A DNA stretch of 40,156 nt from Saccharofermentans sp. GTDB taxonomy: Bacteria; Bacillota; Clostridia; Saccharofermentanales; Saccharofermentanaceae. Positions 23,943 to 32,668 of the stretch are shown piece by piece. The stretch lies in NCBI GenBank assembly GCA_024683485.1, contig JAIKYD010000062.1, positions 1-40,156 on the forward strand. The letters run 5' to 3'. The notes under the pieces were generated by a model. It was not told the DNA's origin. It saw only the letters and a list, made by a program, of their open reading frames with translations, and did not search any database. A program made the translations under genes and the position numbers. Each line of letters begins with the position of its first letter. Within the stretch, counting starts at the first letter, position 1.

Positions 23943-26291
23943 TTAATAATAGTAAACGATGTTAGCAACTTGATATTTGGTCTTTGCTTCAACATATCGC
24001 TCTGGTGTAGCAGCTCCACCACCGGGTGCTGGACAATACGGCATTTGCATCGCTCCATCAGAGTTGTTTCCACCTGCAAAATAATCAGCTTCAATTCGAC
24101 CATAAATCAAAATCTTATATTCACTGCTATTGGAGTTAGAAACAGTTTTTCTGAAAGATGAACCACCATACATTCCGACATAGGCCTCAATAGTCGTACT
24201 GTCAGAAACACAGAATGTATTTGTTCCATCTGATCCACCTACACCATAGATGTAAATACAAGGTCTATTTCTTCCATCGTAATACTTTGAAAAAGTAAGT
24301 TTCTCAGGATTATTACTATTAAACGATTGAGCTGTCGTAAAATTATTTATATTTGTATCTGGATCTTTATATTCTATTTCTTCTCCACCATCGTCTACTG
24401 TATGGCAACGATCTGTATTCTTTACATAATTGGCAATTGTTGCTGCAGTTGTGCAGCCATCACGTTGAACAGATATAAAACCACATCCTGCAAGACAATC
24501 ATTTCTTCTGAATTGTGCATCGCCACCAGTTGGAGAACTAGGACTGCAATCAAAATACATATTTGCACCAGGTTCAAGAACAAATATTACTGGACGGTTA
24601 GGATTGGCATTATATACAGCAAAAACTATATCGTTAATAAAGTAGTCACCCTCAGAAAAATAGAAGCGGTATTCTGTATCACTAGAACCATCTATACATA
24701 TTACTCTCGGAGAAGAAGTATTTTTACTAGATGAAGACGTACCAGGTGTAAACCTGTATGTGCCTGCAGGACAATTCCAATAGAAACCATCTGTAGTACA
24801 TTTACTATTTATCTGCGACCAGCTAATAGTATGTGTTGTATCTGTTTCGTTGAAAGTCTCATCGTCCGTACCATAATATCTTAATGGATACTTCAAAACC
24901 TGCATATCATGATCAGCTACCTCTCCGGCAGGATGATAAACAGAACTTATAACATTTCCATTACTATCAAATATCTTCTCATATTCGTCATTTAAAAGAG
25001 TCTCACCGGATGATATTACCTTAACATCACCGTTCATATTCTTGAACCGGACATGTGCACTCTCAGGAAAAGCTTCGAGACTGCTATTTAAATTCTTATA
25101 TTTGTTAACATGATTAGTAAGATCCGTACTTAATGAAGTACCAGAACTGTAACTAGTCCAATTGGCATCACGTTTGTCATTGTCACCAGCCGTATAAGAA
25201 GGATTAACATTAGTTACAGATGTAAGAATAGTACCGTCAGACTTCATAAAATACAGATTTTTACCTGTTATCGCCTTTCTTGCAAAGTTTTGATCAAGTT
25301 CTGACCACTCTCCAGTACAATTCTGAACTAATCTTCCTATAAATACTATATTTTCAGAACTAATATTATTCCAACCGTTTGCTCTGGTATTCTTAAAAGT
25401 GCCCTGAGTGCTGGAATCTCCATTACCGGAACCAACACTATAAATATCACCATCTATTTTACCTATAACAGAACCATCAGGATCAAAGAAGGAATTTTGA
25501 AGCAGTACTATGTTACCCTTATATTCATTGGAGTCTGCGCCAAAATTCGCTGCAGTAGGAGTACTACCGTCTGAGGCAAAAACAACATCAGAATAGAAAA
25601 CAGCACTGGATGTAGTATCGTTTGAAGTACCTCTGATCATGACTATATTATCCAAAATCGGGTCGCCCGCTTCTTCTCTCTCCTTCTCAAGTACCGGATC
25701 AACCATTCCAAGACCCATAGTGAAACGCAACTGTGTAGAAGCTACGCCGTGACCAGAATCAACCGGGAAAACAAATCCGCCTGAAGGTGGCTGTGGATCC
25801 GTCTCAGTCTTAGGAACAAGCGAGACTCTCATATTCTCAACTTCGTTACCTATTGTTGTGGTAATCTCGCATATAACAAGATCCTTTGCATCCTGATGTC
25901 CGGTCGGATAATAAACATCGAGATAGGTGCTATTCTCATTATCAGTAGAGGACATACCCGGAACTCCGTCCATGACCATCCTGATTTTTTGACCAGGGTC
26001 CGTGTGAGCACCGTTAGGACCTGTTCCATTCGGAATATCATTGAGCAATGCTTCCAACTGCTTGTCCGTAAACTCCTGCATCTCAAGAGCTTGATAGAAA
26101 GCCTCGAAAGCTGAAGTGCAGGTAAGTCTTGCCTGGCTTGACATCGCCGTATCATACAGACGGTTTCTCGTAGCCTGGGTAAGGATCAAAGCCGATGAAA
26201 TGAAGATCATGGCAAGCGCTAAAATGAGAACAACAACAATAAGTATCGCACCCTGCTTGTCCTTCTTCGCCTTAACTAATCTTTTAATCAT
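23943..26291 (-). CDS. Large PilX/GspK-like pilus-associated protein
   Basis: 782 residues from the ATG at 26291, preceded by AGGAAGG at 8 nt. A GTG at 26300 is possible but overlaps that site. The N-terminus has a basic stretch, then QG|AILIVVVLILALAMIFI (Gly at residue 14), lacking Glu5 as in GspK/PilX_N proteins, then a helix with QATRNRLYDTAMSSQARL. The remaining 700 residues are Ser/Thr/Asn/Asp-rich with many short beta-like segments, several Cys and a Tyr-rich end (NIVYYY). It is probably an extracellular pilus-tip or pilus-initiation component, perhaps an adhesin. It is unlinked to the pil cluster but shares an upstream palindrome with the minor-pilin promoter. Confidence 0.7.
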   Translation of the reverse strand: MIKRLVKAKKDKQGAILIVVVLILALAMIFISSALILTQATRNRLYDTAMSSQARLTCTSAFEAFYQALEMQEFTDKQLEALLNDIPNGTGPNGAHTDPGQKIRMVMDGVPGMSSTDNENSTYLDVYYPTGHQDAKDLVICEITTTIGNEVENMRVSLVPKTETDPQPPSGGFVFPVDSGHGVASTQLRFTMGLGMVDPVLEKEREEAGDPILDNIVMIRGTSNDTTSSAVFYSDVVFASDGSTPTAANFGADSNEYKGNIVLLQNSFFDPDGSVIGKIDGDIYSVGSGNGDSSTQGTFKNTRANGWNNISSENIVFIGRLVQNCTGEWSELDQNFARKAITGKNLYFMKSDGTILTSVTNVNPSYTAGDNDKRDANWTSYSSGTSLSTDLTNHVNKYKNLNSSLEAFPESAHVRFKNMNGDVKVISSGETLLNDEYEKIFDSNGNVISSVYHPAGEVADHDMQVLKYPLRYYGTDDETFNETDTTHTISWSQINSKCTTDGFYWNCPAGTYRFTPGTSSSSKNTSSPRVICIDGSSDTEYRFYFSEGDYFINDIVFAVYNANPNRPVIFVLEPGANMYFDCSPSSPTGGDAQFRRNDCLAGCGFISVQRDGCTTAATIANYVKNTDRCHTVDDGGEEIEYKDPDTNINNFTTAQSFNSNNPEKLTFSKYYDGRNRPCIYIYGVGGSDGTNTFCVSDSTTIEAYVGMYGGSSFRKTVSNSNSSEYKILIYGRIEADYFAGGNNSDGAMQMPYCPAPGGGAATPERYVEAKTKYQVANIVYYY

Positions 26292-26385
26292 AAGAAGCAC
26301 CTTCCTTATGTTTATTATCTGAAGTTACTTTTTTTATTGAGTCCGGCGGGAATACCTCGCGCAGTTCTCCCAATTTTCTAAGCCT

Positions 26386-26414
26386 ATTTTATGACATAAC
26401 ATTTTAAATTTCAA
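26386..26414 (-). promoter_or_regulatory. Promoter of the PilX-like gene
   Basis: Minus-strand TTGAAA (26409-26414), a 17-bp spacer and TAAAAT (26386-26391). Start is near 26379, so the leader is about 90 nt. Confidence 0.65.
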
Positions 26415-26444
26415 CAGAAAATTCTAAGTTTGCTAACTTTTTTT

Positions 26445-26479
26445 ACATAGTTTGTTAACAATTCGTTCATAAACTATGT
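26445..26479. repeat. 9-bp inverted repeat at the end of the exonuclease gene
   Basis: ACATAGTTT (26445-26453) and AAACTATGT (26471-26479) form a dyad that includes the exonuclease stop codon. A T-rich stretch follows only on the plus strand, where no gene would use it, so a terminator role for the minus-strand gene is not supported. Confidence 0.45.
26452..26461. promoter_or_regulatory. Palindrome TTGTTAACAA, copy 2
   Basis: Identical to the palindrome at 12867-12876 and placed 37 bp upstream of the -35 of the PilX-like gene. A TTAGCAAA half-site-like sequence lies about two helical turns closer to the promoter. Confidence 0.5.
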
Positions 26480-27463
26480 TTCTTTTTCCTCTTCTTCGGG
26501 AACCGGAACAGGTTTTCCTTTCTCACCGTACTTGTCATATTCCTCTTTTTTTGATGCTACGAGCCAGTAATCATTCTGTGTGGCAAAACGCAGAACGGAA
26601 GCTGCGTAGTAATTTCCTTCTTTGTTTTTCTTTACTCTTGTTCTTGAGAAAAGCTCTCCGTGTTCCCCGCACTCAAGCAGAGCGTACTGGGATTTGCGGA
26701 TCCTGAAAGAAGGAATCTTAACTGAAAGTTTCTTACCGCAAAGCGGGCAGTCGGTCATGAATTTCCCTGATGTTGCAAAAGCACTCATACTATCCAGGCA
26801 TTCCGGTCCGACAAAACTGAAATCCGAAGGAACATCAGGGTCTATAGAAGAACTTGATATTGCGGAAATAACCGCTGAAGGCTTGTTATGCTTGAATATC
26901 TCTTCAAATACCGCACCCGTATAATGAGCATCCGCTGTTGCACTATGGAATATCTCATTCTTATCTATCTTATAAAAATCCACTGCAGCCTCTACACTTC
27001 TCTGCATCCCCTGAAGTCCGGCAAACAAGGAGAAGATCGGCTGAAGATCAAGGAAAAACATATTAAGTTTTGGATCAAGGCCGAAGAATTCCAGATTCAT
27101 CTTGAGCATGGAAGGATCCGAACTTCCCCACCCTACTAGGATAGCATCTCCGCAAAACTCCCTGAATCTTGAATAAGCCTCTTTGAAAGGAATACCGTTC
27201 AAAAGATCGGCATTTTTCTTGTGGGTCACCTTCTTAACATGGTAATGAAGTTTTGTATATTTTACCGGAGTTATATCCTCTGAGAATGAATCCTTATAAA
27301 TCAATTCGCCGTTATCATAGATATATTTCAGAGCACCGATCTCTATGATCTCACCGGTAAGACTGCTGACTTCAAATGGATATTCCTTGCCGGGTATCGG
27401 CTGATTCCATTCCATATCAAATACGACAAACTCTGTGCCGTCCGTTATCTTCCTGCTAAGCAT
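26474..27463 (-). CDS. DEDDh 3'-5' exonuclease with C-terminal zinc-ribbon-like segment
   Basis: 329 residues. The exonuclease motifs are complete: Exo I FDMEWNQ (D16, E18), Exo II near GWGSSDPSML (D116) and Exo III HSATADAHYT (H173, D178). This is a DnaQ-like fold close to KapD/ERI-type proteins. A C-terminal region (about 235-275) has CPLCGKK and later ECGEHGEL, suggesting a zinc ribbon for nucleic-acid binding. The likely substrate is single-stranded RNA or DNA 3' ends. The ATG lies 8 nt inside the end of the upstream YfhO gene. Confidence 0.85.
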   Translation of the reverse strand: MLSRKITDGTEFVVFDMEWNQPIPGKEYPFEVSSLTGEIIEIGALKYIYDNGELIYKDSFSEDITPVKYTKLHYHVKKVTHKKNADLLNGIPFKEAYSRFREFCGDAILVGWGSSDPSMLKMNLEFFGLDPKLNMFFLDLQPIFSLFAGLQGMQRSVEAAVDFYKIDKNEIFHSATADAHYTGAVFEEIFKHNKPSAVISAISSSSIDPDVPSDFSFVGPECLDSMSAFATSGKFMTDCPLCGKKLSVKIPSFRIRKSQYALLECGEHGELFSRTRVKKNKEGNYYAASVLRFATQNDYWLVASKKEEYDKYGEKGKPVPVPEEEEKET

Positions 27464-29741
27464 TCGCGCCTGTCCCTTCGCCTGTAACTTTTTCTTTTTT
27501 ATTATAACTTTGAAATAATGGAATTGCGATAAGACAGAGCGCTGTAAAGCTGCTTATAACAACGCCCGGGATTAAACCTGGTGAGCTTCTGCCGACCGTG
27601 ACAGCAACACTGTCTTCGTTGTTACGTACAAATGTTACTGAAAGTTTTCCTGAGAACCCGAATGTATCACAGGACAGCCCGTTGACCGTGATCTTTGTAT
27701 CATCATATGCAAAAGGCAGGATAAGAGTGCATGTTCCGTCCACATTCCTGACATCAACATCAAAGCCTGAACCTCTGACATCACCCGATAACGCTCTCAT
27801 TGCCTCAAGTGCTGTCCCGTTGATCTTGTAAAGTGAAATGCGGCATGCATCCTCTCCGTCAGAACCAATCATAAACTTCAGGGATATCTCTCCGGAACCG
27901 GATTCAATTTCTGTAAGGAAAGGAGCAGTAAACACCTTCTCAGATGGCCCGTTTGGAGAATCAAACGCAATATCAGCACCGTTAACGGCGTTGCAGTATA
28001 TGAATAATCTTTCCCCCGGCTCCATTATAAAGGGACTGAACGACAGTTCATTTGATCCTTCATTTAATAGGAATATACCGGGATCTTCCTGCATTGCGGT
28101 CCTCTTATCTGAAGACTTCAGATATATCTCTTCAAACAGTTTCTCCCCGGAAGATCTGACTGATATGTAGTTGAGACTGTCTATGAGAGAATCTCCGGGC
28201 TGAGCATTGTTAATATCTGCAGGAACAAGCAGGTATTTATCACTGTTTCCGAAAACCGGAATCTCAAGCTCACTGTCGTAAATCAGATTTTCGGCTGTCT
28301 GACTGCCATTATCAACTTTAAAGTATTCTTCCGCGGCTTTTTTCTGGATGGAGTTATTAAACATTATAAAAGCGGTATTAACTCCGACAAATGCAAAGAC
28401 TGCGGCCAATAGCACATATTTCGCTTTATGCGGAACCTTTCCGCCTGCAACTGCATATACAAGAGATGCCTCAAGAACGATTCCAAGGAATGTGGATATC
28501 ACGATGGAACTTGCTAAAGACGTGCCTGATGTTGAATTGCCTGACATTACAAGGAAAAACAGCGGGATTAGGCACATTGCTATGTATTCACCGCGTTTGA
28601 GACTTCCGGTGTTCTTAAGTCCGATCCCCGCAATAAAGAAAAGAATAATCTCAAGGCAGATCAGTCTTGAAGCAATAAACACCGAGGATGTTCCAAATAT
28701 GCTTACCGTCTCATTGACAAACGAAGAACAGCACATGATGTGGAAAACAGATGCGGTCACAGCTGACGCGACCTTGAGCCTTACAGGGATTCTCTCATTC
28801 AGTGCAAAGGCAATAACTGCAATAAGTGTCAGTATGCCGACATAGAACAAGGGAGCTGCGTTCTTGTAAATGCTTCCGGAGCGCAGCAGAAACGTTCCCC
28901 GTATCAGTTCGAAAACCGTATACGATACCTTTGCATTCTTAAAACTTTCAGATACATTGATATCTATCTTCATCGAAAGCAATCCTGGCAGTACAAATGC
29001 AGATGACAGCAGAAGTCCGGCTATCAGTCCGCCGATAAGCTTAAGCCATGAGGTGATGGCCATTTTGAAAGTACTGTATAGACTGATACACATTAACAAA
29101 CCTGTAAACACCATGGCGGGAATGCCGGTAATTACTCCGAATCCGCCGGATATGGCAAGACCTGCCGAAGAAATACAGACAAGAATATATGACTTCCACG
29201 TTCTCTTTTGCAGATATGAATCAAAAGAGGACATCACTACCGGGATCATTACCGCCATATTCATAACTGAGGCAAACTGAGCCGTAAATACTATCTGCGA
29301 AGAGAATGTGTACATGACAGCAAGGAGCGCCGAGAAAAACCGCGAGAGCTTTATATGCTTGGACATAAAGTAATACATAGCGGAACAGCAAAGACCAAAT
29401 CTTATGTAATAACCGGTGAGAAGAACGGTTTTCGCTGCAGCCTGAGGCAGGATCAGGGCAAGATAAAAGAAGAGATCCGTATGAACAAAAGTCAAAAGTC
29501 TCCATATTCCGGATGAAGAATTACCGGAATGTATAAGGTTTATATCTTCAACTGCAAGATCGATCCCCCTGAGGATATTCCTGCTCATCTCCCCGCTGCG
29601 CATTGATATCCCTGTTGGGAGTATCTGACCCGGTTCTGTCTTAAGTCCAACATTAAGAGCTATGAAAGCAATAGCCACTGAAGCCAGGAAGCAGAAGGCC
29701 ACCCCGGTTAAGTGTTCAAGTTTTCCTTTGGTTTTAATCAT
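27456..29741 (-). CDS. YfhO-family polytopic membrane protein
   Basis: 761 residues with about 12 hydrophobic helices in the first 470 residues, an extracytoplasmic beta-rich region (about 480-720) and a final helix near the C-terminus. HTDLFFYLALILPQAAAK and SAMYYFMSKHIKLSRFFSALLAVMYTFSS resemble YfhO proteins, GT-C-like membrane enzymes linked to glycosylation of lipoteichoic acid or other surface polymers in Firmicutes. GGAGG lies 6 nt before the ATG, which overlaps the upstream YfhO gene by 8 nt. It is shorter and more divergent than its neighbour, so the pair may act together. Confidence 0.72.
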   Translation of the reverse strand: MIKTKGKLEHLTGVAFCFLASVAIAFIALNVGLKTEPGQILPTGISMRSGEMSRNILRGIDLAVEDINLIHSGNSSSGIWRLLTFVHTDLFFYLALILPQAAAKTVLLTGYYIRFGLCCSAMYYFMSKHIKLSRFFSALLAVMYTFSSQIVFTAQFASVMNMAVMIPVVMSSFDSYLQKRTWKSYILVCISSAGLAISGGFGVITGIPAMVFTGLLMCISLYSTFKMAITSWLKLIGGLIAGLLLSSAFVLPGLLSMKIDINVSESFKNAKVSYTVFELIRGTFLLRSGSIYKNAAPLFYVGILTLIAVIAFALNERIPVRLKVASAVTASVFHIMCCSSFVNETVSIFGTSSVFIASRLICLEIILFFIAGIGLKNTGSLKRGEYIAMCLIPLFFLVMSGNSTSGTSLASSIVISTFLGIVLEASLVYAVAGGKVPHKAKYVLLAAVFAFVGVNTAFIMFNNSIQKKAAEEYFKVDNGSQTAENLIYDSELEIPVFGNSDKYLLVPADINNAQPGDSLIDSLNYISVRSSGEKLFEEIYLKSSDKRTAMQEDPGIFLLNEGSNELSFSPFIMEPGERLFIYCNAVNGADIAFDSPNGPSEKVFTAPFLTEIESGSGEISLKFMIGSDGEDACRISLYKINGTALEAMRALSGDVRGSGFDVDVRNVDGTCTLILPFAYDDTKITVNGLSCDTFGFSGKLSVTFVRNNEDSVAVTVGRSSPGLIPGVVISSFTALCLIAIPLFQSYNKKEKVTGEGTGANA

Positions 29742-32541
29742 CTGTCACCTCCGGATCATCCATGATCTCAGAGACGGGCACTTCCTCGATAACCTCTTCA
29801 GGATCAGCTTTGTTGCTGTCTCCATTCACTTGAGCAGCCTGCTCCGCTTCTTCCTTTTTCTTCCTGTGCTTACTGACTAAAGCCGGAACGATAATTAGTA
29901 CCGCAATAAAGAAAACTGATACAACGCTTATGATCAGACCTGTTCTGAACCCGGCAGGAGAATATATAAGCCTGACATCATGACTGCCCTTATCAAGTCT
30001 TATACCCATAAGAGCGTCCTGTACAGGAACGATCTCCGCAGTCCTTCCATCCACTTCAGCAGTCCAGCCTTCCGCATAAGGAATTGTAAGGAACAGAAGT
30101 CCATCTTCCCTGACATCGATATGGCCCGTCAGTGAAGTGGAATCATAAGATGTGACCTCGAGCTGTTCATCCGCAAAGGTCTCAAGCATATTATCATAGC
30201 CCTGCCTGTCAAGCTGGTAGCCATAGACAAATATGGAGGAACCTGGTGATTCCTGATATTTTACTGTCAGCTCCATCGGCGTTCCGTCAAATATACCCAA
30301 TGTGATTATCTGGTAACTTCTGATCTCGAATTTTCTTACCTGATCACCGACAGTTACAGTCGCATTGCCGCCTTTCTGGGCATTGGCATAAACATAAACG
30401 TCTGCGCCTATTTCAGCATCATCGACGGTAAGCTTAAACGAATAATCGTTACCGGGCGCGCTGCTGGCCGAACTGAAGACTACCACCTCAGCCCGCTTGT
30501 CGGTTGTGGTAAGGCCGCTGGCCGCATTATCGGGAACAAGAGCAACCGGTTTGTAAACATTTCCGGCACCCATGCTGGTTATCCATTCGTTTGTCTTATC
30601 AAACACATCGAGATTATTTGTATAATCCGGAGCGTAACCGATCACTGCCGTATCTGTCATGAATCCAACACTTAACGCGTCAGGATTGCCCTTTGATGAG
30701 ATAACATCATCTTTATATTCCTCTTCGAAAAGCGCAGGAACGGTTTGAGTCTTATCAATCTCGATCAGGTTCCTGACACCGAGCAATGTGGCGGTAACAC
30801 GCGTGAGACCGGCATTACGGAGTCCGTTGATGTTGTTATTGTGGAAACCGTAATTCCTCATATATTTAACAAAGCTTTCCCTCGCCGTTGACGAGAATAT
30901 CGACAGTCCCTTAACGTTATAAAGAGACTGGAGATCGCAGACGTTGTTAGGGAAAAGTTCGGATCTCTCGAAGTTCATATGACCTTCTGTTCCCTCAACC
31001 TCTGCCGCATAGGAAGACACTTCACTCTTGTTTTTGCCGTACGGGGCATAACTCGTAAAACCTTCGTGATAGCACACAAGACCTATCGAGATGAGCGATG
31101 CCGCAAACATTTCGATCATCATGGTAACTGTGAGCAATGTCTCACAGAAAAATTCACTTTTCCGCGAATTGATATTGCTGACAGTATGAAGAGCTGCCCC
31201 CTGGATTATAAGGAACAGGAGCGTAACCCCGATTTGAATGTAGCCTTCATTACCTGAACCGAATTTCTCAAACAGGATCAGAAAAGCTGTGGTGCTCAAC
31301 ACAGCTCCCGTAATATACCGTGAACCGAGACTCCGTATCCGCCTTATTGTCAGGAATCCAACAAAAACTAAGAGAAAACTCATAAGGAAGGATTCCCTGT
31401 ATGGTATCTGATTCGGGAAATGCATTCCGTGCCAGATAAAGTTAAGTGTCCGGTTGGTAAAGCTCAGATACATAATCCCGATGAGCGTTCCGAAAACTAT
31501 CTTATGCTTGAGCTTGATGCCCGTTCTTGACGGCAGCAGGAAGAATAAAGGCAGCAAAAGCGCAACCACCAGTCCGCTGTAAACATTTGCCATTCCGTCT
31601 CTGATATTGGGGTTTGCGGCAACCATCAATCTTCCGAAGAAATCGAAAAGATTGGTCTGCAGAGCATAATCCATCTTCAGCTTGTCACCAGTGGCAGAAC
31701 AGTTCTTGAGTATCAGATATGTTGGTACAGTAATAGCTGCTGAAGCGCCTGCCGCAAGTATGCTCGATACGGCAAAACGCATTGCTGCTCCAATAAATGT
31801 CTTAAAGCAGAGTCTTCCCTTATCGCCCTTTGGCTTCTCACGCGAAAACAGGCAGATATAATACGACGGCGCGAAAAGCACCAGAAACAGACACAGGAAG
31901 TAACCGGCATAGTAGTTGCTGACTATAGCAACAGCCAGTGATACCGCATAAAGACCGCATTTCCGCTCAACAAGAAGCTTTCTGAGACCCAGCATTATCA
32001 GCGGAAGCAAAACCACCGCATCACACCACATGATATTCCAGAAGAATGAGATGAACCATCCGCATAAAGCATAAGAGGAACTGAACACAACAGTGATGTT
32101 GTCTATCCTCCTGTTGTCGTTGGCGGAAAGGAACATGAGCATGAATATTGAGGACAGACCCGCACGTAGGCATGTTACAAAGCCAATAAACACCGGCATG
32201 GTCTTGGCATCAAAGAACAGGGCAAAGATATTCAGAGGACTTGCCGCATAATTGGCATAAGCAGCCAGGTATTCCTGTCCCAGACCGTCATTCCAGCTGT
32301 AGAAGATAGACTCACCCGCCAGAACCTTATCCCTGAAAGCTACAAGGAAAGGACAATACTGGTGATACAGATCAACTGTAAGGATAGTTCTCTCGCCAAA
32401 AGGATAACAGCCGGTCACCGCAAATGCGGCAAGAACGGTAAGCGTAGGGAACAGAAATGCCAGAAGGAACTGTGGCCAATATTCTGCCAGGCGGGCTAAA
32501 GTGCCACTCTTTTCTCTCAGTATTGGACTAACTTTACCCAC
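29734..32541 (-). CDS. yfhO: YfhO-family polytopic membrane protein
   Basis: 935 residues from the GTG at 32539-32541, which has AGGGG 6 nt upstream. The ATG at 32556 has no ribosome binding site. ERTILTVDLYHQYCPFLVAFRDKV and YSWNDGLGQEYLAAYANYAASP (split: FYSWNDGLGQ, YANYAASP) are the family hallmarks. About 12 membrane helices are followed by an extracytoplasmic beta-rich domain (about 500-860), one more helix (ISVVSVFFIAVLIIVPALV) and an acidic cytosolic tail (EEVIEEVPVSEI). The proposed role is transfer of sugars to surface polymers from a lipid-linked donor. It is the first gene of a three-gene overlapped operon. Confidence 0.85.
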   Translation of the reverse strand: MGKVSPILREKSGTLARLAEYWPQFLLAFLFPTLTVLAAFAVTGCYPFGERTILTVDLYHQYCPFLVAFRDKVLAGESIFYSWNDGLGQEYLAAYANYAASPLNIFALFFDAKTMPVFIGFVTCLRAGLSSIFMLMFLSANDNRRIDNITVVFSSSYALCGWFISFFWNIMWCDAVVLLPLIMLGLRKLLVERKCGLYAVSLAVAIVSNYYAGYFLCLFLVLFAPSYYICLFSREKPKGDKGRLCFKTFIGAAMRFAVSSILAAGASAAITVPTYLILKNCSATGDKLKMDYALQTNLFDFFGRLMVAANPNIRDGMANVYSGLVVALLLPLFFLLPSRTGIKLKHKIVFGTLIGIMYLSFTNRTLNFIWHGMHFPNQIPYRESFLMSFLLVFVGFLTIRRIRSLGSRYITGAVLSTTAFLILFEKFGSGNEGYIQIGVTLLFLIIQGAALHTVSNINSRKSEFFCETLLTVTMMIEMFAASLISIGLVCYHEGFTSYAPYGKNKSEVSSYAAEVEGTEGHMNFERSELFPNNVCDLQSLYNVKGLSIFSSTARESFVKYMRNYGFHNNNINGLRNAGLTRVTATLLGVRNLIEIDKTQTVPALFEEEYKDDVISSKGNPDALSVGFMTDTAVIGYAPDYTNNLDVFDKTNEWITSMGAGNVYKPVALVPDNAASGLTTTDKRAEVVVFSSASSAPGNDYSFKLTVDDAEIGADVYVYANAQKGGNATVTVGDQVRKFEIRSYQIITLGIFDGTPMELTVKYQESPGSSIFVYGYQLDRQGYDNMLETFADEQLEVTSYDSTSLTGHIDVREDGLLFLTIPYAEGWTAEVDGRTAEIVPVQDALMGIRLDKGSHDVRLIYSPAGFRTGLIISVVSVFFIAVLIIVPALVSKHRKKKEEAEQAAQVNGDSNKADPEEVIEEVPVSEIMDDPEVTDD

Positions 32542-32598
32542 ATATAACCCCTGCATATTATTATTCTTAGATTACAAACGTGTTAATAATAGCATACT

Positions 32599-32626
32599 TT
32601 GCAATAGTTGTTTCTTCTTTTATGGT
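32599..32626 (+). promoter_or_regulatory. Candidate promoter of the SurA/PrsA-like gene
   Basis: TTGCAA (32599-32604), a 16-bp spacer and TATGGT (32621-32626). The -10 is poor, and the same short gap must also hold the opposite yfhO promoter. Confidence 0.35.
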
Positions 32627-32668
32627 AAAGTGTCTTTAACCTATGTCTCATTATAAAGGGGAGAATTA

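Noticed and set aside
24327..24734. Plus-strand frame inside the PilX-like gene
   Set aside because: Low-complexity Ile/Cys/Tyr composition and full antisense overlap with a long, coherent gene.
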